A DNA stretch of 10,626 nt from an uncultured Bacilli bacterium. Lineage in GTDB: Bacteria; Bacillota_I; Bacilli_A; RF39; UBA660. Where the stretch lies: contig CALWAA010000021.1 in NCBI GenBank assembly GCA_944372725.1, positions 1 to 10,626 of the forward strand, in the 5' to 3' direction. The notes beneath the pieces are model-generated. The model made no database searches and was not told the DNA's origin. It saw only the letters and a program-made list of their open reading frames with translations. Shown piece after piece: positions 6,004-10,626 of the stretch (position 1 is the stretch's first letter; each line of letters opens with the position of its first letter). The position numbers were made by a program, and so were the translations under genes.

Positions 6004-7138
6004 AACAATATGGCACGTTGGAGGTTACAATCGGAATTATGGTGATTTTGTTCTTTTAGAATCAATTAGAGAAAATTTGGAAAAACAATCAGATATACCT
6101 CTTAATTTTGTAAATATTGACTGTCAAAGCACTCATTTTTTTAGTGAATTAATTGATGAATTAAATGAAAAAGCAGATATGCTATTAATTGGGGGTGGAG
6201 GATTTATTATGAACCGACACGAAGACAATAGCTTATCTGGATGGCAATGGAGTATCAAAAATGAAGATATAAACAGAATAAAAGTACCAATAGTTGTTTA
6301 TGGAATAGGTTATAATAAATTTTACTATGACAATAGAGGGTTTAAAGAACAAATGAACGAATCTTTACTTCTTACTCAAAATAAAGCAAAATTATTTTCT
6401 GTAAGAAATAATGGTACAAAGGAAGAATTAATAAATAGAGGTTTAAATAAGGATAAAATAGAAGTAATTCCTGATTCAGGAATGTTTATTACACCCCTAA
6501 AAATAAATGCAAACTTTCTAAATCAAAACAGAATGCTTATAGGCTTAAACTTTGTTTCTGACAGACCACAATTTACCTTTCCTGATGATTACAACCAAAG
6601 CAAAAGTGAAATTATGAATGAGCTGCTAAAAGCTTGCAAATATTTTATAAAAAAATATAATGCATTAATACTTAATATAGATCATATTCTCGGTTTAGAT
6701 GATGAAATTAATGACTTGTTCAAAAGAGAATTAGGGAAAAATTATTTAGTACTATCAGAGGAGCTCCCGCAAATTTATCCGCCATCATTGGTAAATGCTC
6801 ATTTTTTAGCATACATATATCAACAAATGAGTTTTGTAATTGGAATGAGAGGACATTCAAATATTATATCTTTTGGTATGGGAACACCATTTATTGCAAT
6901 GGGAACTCATAATAAAAATAGATTTTTTACAAAAGACATTGGAGAAGAGAAATATTTGATAGATTTAAGGGACTATAAAATTTGTGCAAAATGTGATATA
7001 ATCATTAAGAAATCTGAAGAACTATTGCAAGATTCTGATTATAAACAAAGAGCAAAAATAAAAAGAAATAAATTAAAAAAGGATTTTTGCGATTTTAACA
7101 GAAAAATTATAAGGATATTAAAGGAGGAAGAAGATTAG
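5993..7138 (+). CDS. Polysaccharide pyruvyl transferase family protein
   Basis: The 381-residue protein belongs to the PS_pyruv_trans (CsaB/WcaK-like) family, which transfers pyruvate from phosphoenolpyruvate to a sugar hydroxyl as a ketal. Visible marks are the N-terminal WHVGGYNRNYGD (7-18, the usual GxxNxGD loop), LLIGGGGFI (64-72), VVYGIG (101-106), FSVRNNGTKEEL (135-146), the glycine/proline-containing PDSGM (160-164) and the C-terminal donor-site signature GMRGHSNIISFGMGTPFIA (284-302), with R286 and H288. No signal peptide is seen, so it is probably cytoplasmic and acts on a soluble or lipid-linked sugar. A GGAGG sits just upstream and the gene overlaps the previous one by 11 bases. 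Some members of this broad family have no proven pyruvylation activity, so the reaction is likely but not certain. Confidence 0.88.
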   Translation: MKSKTIWHVGGYNRNYGDFVLLESIRENLEKQSDIPLNFVNIDCQSTHFFSELIDELNEKADMLLIGGGGFIMNRHEDNSLSGWQWSIKNEDINRIKVPIVVYGIGYNKFYYDNRGFKEQMNESLLLTQNKAKLFSVRNNGTKEELINRGLNKDKIEVIPDSGMFITPLKINANFLNQNRMLIGLNFVSDRPQFTFPDDYNQSKSEIMNELLKACKYFIKKYNALILNIDHILGLDDEINDLFKRELGKNYLVLSEELPQIYPPSLVNAHFLAYIYQQMSFVIGMRGHSNIISFGMGTPFIAMGTHNKNRFFTKDIGEEKYLIDLRDYKICAKCDIIIKKSEELLQDSDYKQRAKIKRNKLKKDFCDFNRKIIRILKEEED

Positions 7139-7139
7139 T

Positions 7140-7625
7140 ATGGAAATTTTAGATTTATATGATGACTTTGGTCAAAAATTAAAAGAAACAATAAATAGAG
7201 GCGAAAAAACAGAAGAAGGAAAAAATATTATGCTATCTGTAGCTTTTATAAAAAATAGCAAGGGTGAATTTTTAATTCAAAAAACTTCTAAAGAAAAAGG
7301 AAATAGATATTCTTCAACAGGCGGTCATGTAATGCATGGAGAAACAGGATTAGAAACAATAAAAAGAGAATTAGAAGAAGAATTAGGAATTAGTGCTACA
7401 GAGCAGGATTTAAAATACATTGCAACTTTTAAATATCCAAAAAAGAACTGCATTTTTAATGTCTACTTGCTAAATATAGATATTGACTTATCAAAAATAA
7501 AATTACAAGATGAAGAAGTTGAAAGCGTAAAATATCTTTCTGTAGAAGAAATTAATAATATCATTAATAAAGGGAATTTCTTAGAATCACACGCTTATAT
7601 ATTCAAGCACTATATTAATAACTAA
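7140..7625 (+). CDS. Nudix hydrolase
   Basis: The 161-residue protein has a perfect Nudix box at residues 62-84: G62, then E68, then REL-EEE-LGI (76-84), matching Gx5Ex7REUxEExGU. These enzymes hydrolyse compounds with a nucleoside diphosphate linked to another group, using metal ions held by the box glutamates. The N-terminal segment EILDLYDDFG and the T-G-G-H lead-in to the box resemble Idi-like and sugar-nucleotide Nudix proteins, but the substrate cannot be read from the sequence. The start is one base after the preceding stop codon, with AAGGAGG about 12 bases upstream. It may remove a nucleotide-linked by-product of the sugar pathway or go functionally with the HelD-like gene that follows; both ideas are inference. 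Confidence 0.9.
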   Translation: MEILDLYDDFGQKLKETINRGEKTEEGKNIMLSVAFIKNSKGEFLIQKTSKEKGNRYSSTGGHVMHGETGLETIKRELEEELGISATEQDLKYIATFKYPKKNCIFNVYLLNIDIDLSKIKLQDEEVESVKYLSVEEINNIINKGNFLESHAYIFKHYINN

Positions 7626-7650
7626 AGCTTTTAGATAGGGGGCGTTACTA

Positions 7651-9837
7651 ATGAGTGAAGAACAAATTGAAAAAGAAAAATTAAAAAACACTTTATTAAT
7701 TATAAAACAAGTATTAGAGTCTGAAAAAGATGGCTTAAATAACTTGTTTGATAGTTTTATTGGAAATCGAGAGCAATTATGGAAAATTGCAGAGCAAAAA
7801 AAGATTCACATACAAAATTTAGAAGCATCATTAGATAAACCATATTTTGCTAGAATAGATTTCAGCTTTGAAGATAGTAATGAGATAAAAACAGTCTATA
7901 TTGGTAAAAATGGTATAATGAAAGATACTGATGTTATTGTTACAGACTGGAGAGCTCCGATTTCTTCATTATATTATGATTCTGAAATAGGTCATTGCAG
8001 CTTTATAGCACCAGAAGGAAAAATGGAAGGTGATTTAAGTTTAAAAAGGCAATATGAAATAGAAAAAGGTAGTTTATTAAGCTATCATGACGTTGATTTA
8101 GTTTCAAACGATGCCCTATTACAGAAATATCTTGATAGCAATAACGATTCAAGAATGAAAAGCATAGTTTCTACAATACAAAAAGAACAAAATGATGTAA
8201 TCAGAAAAAAATTATTTGACAATTTAATAATCCAAGGAGTTGCTGGTTCAGGAAAAACAACAGTAGCATTACATAGAATGGCTTATTTAGTATATAACTA
8301 CCGAGATTCTATAAAACAAAGTCAATATTTAGTAATTGGACCAAATCCAGTTTTTCTTAAGTATATTAGTTCTGTATTACCCGAATTAGATGTAGCAAGT
8401 GTTAAACAAAGTACTTTTGAAGAATTTGCTCAAGATTACATTGGTGAAAAAATTAATATAAATTCTTCGGATAAAAAAGTAGCAAAAAGTATTGCTGGAA
8501 AAATTGATAATGATATAGACAAATTTAAGTCATCAATGAGTTATAAAAATATGCTAGATCAATTTTTAAAAATTTATTATTATAGTTTAACTGCTAAAGA
8601 CTTAGAATTAGATGATTTTATTGTGCTTAAGGCTAACGATATAAAGCAAATTTTTGACAGCACTTTTACAGATAATATAAGTCTTGCATCTAGAGTAGAT
8701 TTAACTATCGAAAAATTAACTAGAGTTATTGAAAATAATATGGATTTATTAATTTCTAATTTTACAGATTATTCAGTAAAAAAATTTGATAGCGTTAAAG
8801 ATACAGAAGGACAAGATAAACTTAGAAAAAAATTAGCTAAAAATAGAGAAGAACTTCACAAATTTTGTAGAAGTACCTTGCGAAAATATTTTTCAAAAGC
8901 AAAAATAGATGCTACTAAATTATATAAATTGTTTATAAGTTCTATTGAAAATTATAATATTTTCAAATATCCAAATTTAAAATTATTAAAGAAAGAAACC
9001 ATGCAGAATATAAAAGAAGGACATTACGATTTTGAAGATTTAGCTGCATTAATATATTTACAACATTCTATATCTCCAAATGTGGATTACAATCAAATTA
9101 AACACGTAGTAGTAGATGAGGCACAAGATTTGGGAGAATTTAATTTCTATGTGTTAAAAGAAGCCTTGCCATCATCAACATTTAGTATTTTTGGAGATTT
9201 AGCACAATCTATTTATGATTATCGTGGTATTAACAATTGGAATATAGTAAATAACATTATGTTTGAGAATAAAGGAACAATTATAGACTTTAAGAAAAGT
9301 TATCGTACAACATCAGAAATAATGGAAGTAGCTGATGAAGTTGCAGAAAATATAGGAATGCTTCGTTCCAATCTAGTTGTTAGACACGGTAAAGACGTCG
9401 ACTTTACTATGCTCGAGCAAAACGAAATACCTAGCTATATAGCCCAAAAAATCGAGGAATTTAAAAACAAAGGCTATAAAACTATTGCTGTAATTAGCAA
9501 AACGAACTTATTATCATGTTATATCAACGATGATTTAGCAGAATTGGGGATAAGAATACCAAATATTACTTTAAATGATGATTTGACAGATGAAAGATTT
9601 AAAATATGCACTATTTCTAATCAACTAGCAAAAGGATTAGAATTTGATGCAGTTATTATCAATAATGCGAGTGAAGATATCTATTCTTCATCTAATAATT
9701 TAGACATGAAACTTCTATATGTAGCAATAACTAGAGCTCTACATGAACTTGATATTGTTTATTCAGGGAATTTAACATTACCATTACAGTCATTTATTAA
9801 AAAAAAAGGTGATAATTTAAAATTATCTCTAAATTAA
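7651..9837 (+). CDS. helD: HelD-like RNA polymerase-recycling helicase/ATPase
   Basis: The 728-residue protein is a full-length UvrD/Rep-superfamily ATPase of the HelD type. HelD proteins bind RNA polymerase and pull it off stalled complexes, and the HelR branch protects polymerase from rifamycins. The N-terminal HelD signatures are PYFARIDF (64-71), YIGKNGI (83-89) and VTDWRAPISSLYYD (97-110). The ATPase core has IQKEQND (176-182), Walker A GVAGSGKT (196-203), Walker B VVVDEAQD (486-493), FGDLAQSIYDYRG (514-526), KKSYRTT (548-554), KGLEFDAVII (661-670) and LLYVAITRA (688-696). Lysine-rich helical stretches lie between about 270 and 450. The ribosome binding site is AGGGGG (7636-7641). It lies 25 bases after the Nudix gene with no separate promoter that I can see, so it belongs to the sugar operon. 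The pairing of HelD with this pathway is unusual. Confidence 0.93.
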   Translation: MSEEQIEKEKLKNTLLIIKQVLESEKDGLNNLFDSFIGNREQLWKIAEQKKIHIQNLEASLDKPYFARIDFSFEDSNEIKTVYIGKNGIMKDTDVIVTDWRAPISSLYYDSEIGHCSFIAPEGKMEGDLSLKRQYEIEKGSLLSYHDVDLVSNDALLQKYLDSNNDSRMKSIVSTIQKEQNDVIRKKLFDNLIIQGVAGSGKTTVALHRMAYLVYNYRDSIKQSQYLVIGPNPVFLKYISSVLPELDVASVKQSTFEEFAQDYIGEKININSSDKKVAKSIAGKIDNDIDKFKSSMSYKNMLDQFLKIYYYSLTAKDLELDDFIVLKANDIKQIFDSTFTDNISLASRVDLTIEKLTRVIENNMDLLISNFTDYSVKKFDSVKDTEGQDKLRKKLAKNREELHKFCRSTLRKYFSKAKIDATKLYKLFISSIENYNIFKYPNLKLLKKETMQNIKEGHYDFEDLAALIYLQHSISPNVDYNQIKHVVVDEAQDLGEFNFYVLKEALPSSTFSIFGDLAQSIYDYRGINNWNIVNNIMFENKGTIIDFKKSYRTTSEIMEVADEVAENIGMLRSNLVVRHGKDVDFTMLEQNEIPSYIAQKIEEFKNKGYKTIAVISKTNLLSCYINDDLAELGIRIPNITLNDDLTDERFKICTISNQLAKGLEFDAVIINNASEDIYSSSNNLDMKLLYVAITRALHELDIVYSGNLTLPLQSFIKKKGDNLKLSLN

Positions 9838-9848
9838 AAAAAAATTAG

Positions 9849-9885
9849 AAGGCGAAGATTAGTCACAAAATCTTTGTCTTTTTTT
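9849..9885 (+). terminator. Intrinsic terminator of the operon
   Basis: AAGGCGAAGATT (9849-9860) pairs with AATCTTTGTCTT (9869-9880) over 12 positions, including two G-U pairs, with an 8-base loop and a T-tract (9879-9885). It starts 12 bases after the stop codon of the HelD-like gene and ends the operon. Its T-tract touches the stop codon of the minus-strand CHAP fragment. Confidence 0.85.
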
Positions 9886-9991
9886 AAAAGTTTGAAATTC
9901 CATATCCATATATGACACTACTATCTATAGAATATTCTTTTTCTCTACAAATTTTATCACTAGAATTACCTTCAATAGTATAAAAGATGGT
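9884..9991 (-). pseudogene. CHAP-type cell-wall hydrolase, C-terminal remnant
   Basis: On the minus strand a 35-codon stretch reads FYTIEGNSSDKICREKEYS and then SSVIYGYGISNF, with its stop at 9884-9886. The TIEGNSSD...SSxIxGYG pattern is the usual C-terminal end of CHAP-domain amidases and lysins of phages, conjugative elements and plasmids. Reading upstream on the minus strand, a TAA at 9992-9994 breaks the frame, and no earlier part of the domain (the catalytic Cys and His) is found. This is therefore only the tail of a lost gene. It points to a former prophage, conjugative element or plasmid at this place. Confidence 0.65.
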
Positions 9992-10188
9992 TTAATATTC
10001 CCGACATATTGTTTGATGAAATATTAGAATAACGCAAAATATATGAAAGGAATAGAAAGTGTAGAATTAATGATAAAAATAATCCATTTATTGATAGCAT
10101 TATTAAAGAGGATAAGTATGATATTGATTGTACTGATATTAATATAGACGAATGCTTTAAAAAATATTTTAATCTATCTACTTATTAA
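9991..10188 (+). pseudogene. Remnant of an unrecognised gene (3' end)
   Basis: A plus-strand reading frame encodes FNIPDILFDEILE, then a TAA at 10030-10032, and continues in the same frame through RKIYERNRKCRINDKNN and DINIDECFKKYFNLSTY to TAA 10186-10188. Composition and continuity across the single internal stop suggest the 3' end of a real gene that has lost its start. A perfect-stem terminator follows directly, which supports this. I do not recognise the family. It overlaps the edge of the minus-strand CHAP fragment, so the junction near 9991 is probably a deletion scar. Confidence 0.5.
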
Positions 10189-10219
10189 CAAGAAAATATT
10201 ATTATGTTTTCTTGTTTTT
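10187..10219 (+). terminator. Intrinsic terminator after gene remnant
   Basis: AACAAGAAAA (10187-10196) and TTTTCTTGTT (10207-10216) form a perfect 10-base-pair stem with a 10-base loop and more T residues after it. It overlaps the stop codon of the preceding remnant by two bases. The stem is A/T-rich but perfect, and it separates the remnant from the uvrB leader region. Confidence 0.75.
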
Positions 10220-10257
10220 ATATAGAATAAATGCTAAAATATATTCATCTAATATTA

Positions 10258-10273
10258 TTTAGTACCATTTAAT
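10258..10273 (+). repeat. Right copy of 16-bp flanking direct repeat
   Basis: TTTAGTACCATTTAAT differs in one base from the left copy at 121-136. It is the outermost shared motif on the right and precedes the 26-base repeat by 46 bases (74 on the left). Confidence 0.6.
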
Positions 10274-10303
10274 TTTATTATGTATTATTTAAGGCTAAAT
10301 GAG

Positions 10304-10329
10304 AAATTTGTGACCTTGATTCGTGTAAA
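10304..10329 (+). repeat. Right copy of 26-bp flanking repeat
   Basis: AAATTTGTGACCTTG followed by ATTCGTGTAAA matches the left copy at 195-220 in 25 of 26 bases. Similarity ends sharply after 10329, where the left side has a second TTCGTGTAA. The two copies bracket about 10.1 kb that contains the whole operon and the decayed genes. Confidence 0.65.
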
Positions 10330-10369
10330 GTTAAAAATAACCTATTTTTTTAAGTTTAATTTATTCTAG

Positions 10370-10399
10370 TTACACGAATTTAGTTTAGAATTACACGAA
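10370..10399 (-). repeat. Two inverted copies of TTCGTGTAA upstream of uvrB
   Basis: TTACACGAA occurs at 10370-10378 and 10391-10399, spaced by 21 bases, about two helical turns. It is the reverse complement of the TTCGTGTAA word at 10320-10328 and in the left flank. The second copy, pairing with 10319-10328 and followed by a T-run, could also form a long-loop hairpin. The stretch 10220-10446 otherwise holds the uvrB leader. I see no GAAC...GTTC LexA box in it and no convincing -35/-10 pair. Confidence 0.5.
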
Positions 10400-10446
10400 T
10401 TTTTTGGTTGATAATAATCATAATGAATTTGAGAAAGGAGTAAAAA

Positions 10447-10626
10447 ATGTTTAAATTAGTGTCAAAATATAAGCCTAGCGGAGACCAACCACAAGCGATT
10501 GAAAAGTTAGTTAAAGGGATTAAAGATGGCAAAAAAGAACAAGTTTTATTGGGTGCTACTGGTACGGGTAAAACGTTTACGGTTGCTAATGTTATTAAGG
10601 AAGTGAATAAACCTACCCTTGTTTTA
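10447..10626 (+). CDS. uvrB: UvrB excinuclease subunit B, N-terminal part (runs off end)
   Basis: The first 60 codons of UvrB are present: MFKLVSKYKPSGDQPQAIEK, then LLGATGTGKTFTVANVI with the Walker A motif GATGTGKT, then KPTLVL at the edge. UvrB is the damage-verifying helicase of nucleotide excision repair and works with UvrA and UvrC. AAAGGAG lies at 10434-10440, six bases before the ATG, so the 5' end is in good condition. The gene runs off the window. The last six bases equal the first six of the window, and the frame continues directly into the fragment at 1-135. If the ends are joined, this is the start of a truncated gene of about 103 codons; if the sequence continues into chromosome, it is the functional uvrB. 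Confidence 0.93.
   Translation, partial: MFKLVSKYKPSGDQPQAIEKLVKGIKDGKKEQVLLGATGTGKTFTVANVIKEVNKPTLVL

Noticed and set aside
10319..10400. TTCGTGTAA/TTACACGAA repeats as an SOS (LexA) operator of uvrB
   Set aside because: The Gram-positive LexA box has GAAC...GTTC halves, and none of these repeats match.

Overview
The window is AT-rich DNA with strong GGAGG-type ribosome binding sites, TGG as the tryptophan codon and intrinsic terminators with T-tracts. With a UvrB N-terminus of Gram-positive type, this points to a low-GC Bacillota (Bacilli- or Erysipelotrichia-like). I cannot name a species.

Layout. Positions 1-135 hold an internal piece of uvrB that loses homology after about position 102 and stops at 133-135. 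The last 180 bases (10447-10626) hold the first 60 codons of uvrB with a good ribosome binding site. The last six bases of the window equal the first six, and joining the ends there restores UvrB reading in frame. The window is therefore either a circular molecule carrying a truncated uvrB, one unit of a tandem repeat, or a mobile segment lying between a broken and an intact uvrB 5' end. Just inside each uvrB piece lie matching repeats (a 16-mer, a 26-mer and several TTCGTGTAA words). Positions 302-900 are one decayed gene with several frameshifts. Positions 9884-10188 hold two more gene remnants, one of them the tail of a CHAP-type cell-wall hydrolase on the minus strand. These look like the worn backbone of a mobile element.

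The intact part is one rightward unit from a sigma-A-like promoter at 924-952 to a terminator at 9849-9885. It opens with a 24-codon leader ORF whose 3' end runs into an intrinsic terminator (1031-1070), an arrangement typical of ribosome-controlled attenuation. Eight genes follow, most overlapping by 8-11 bases: an unrecognised 174-aa protein; a NeuB-type PEP-dependent sugar-acid synthase without its SAF domain; an iron-dependent alcohol dehydrogenase; a fusion of a ParB-like domain with an N-acetylneuraminate lyase-type aldolase; a fusion of a KdsC-type HAD phosphatase with a GmhA-type phosphosugar isomerase; a polysaccharide pyruvyl transferase-family protein; a Nudix hydrolase; and a full-length HelD-like helicase/ATPase.

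The first six genes read as a pathway that makes and modifies an unusual ulosonic- or heptose-type sugar (isomerise, condense with PEP or pyruvate, dephosphorylate, reduce, pyruvylate). No nucleotidyltransferase, glycosyltransferase or exporter is present, so the product is either handed to host machinery or is a free small molecule. The Nudix and HelD genes at the end suggest a maintenance or RNA-polymerase-protection role. The end product is unknown, and the pathway as a whole is inference.
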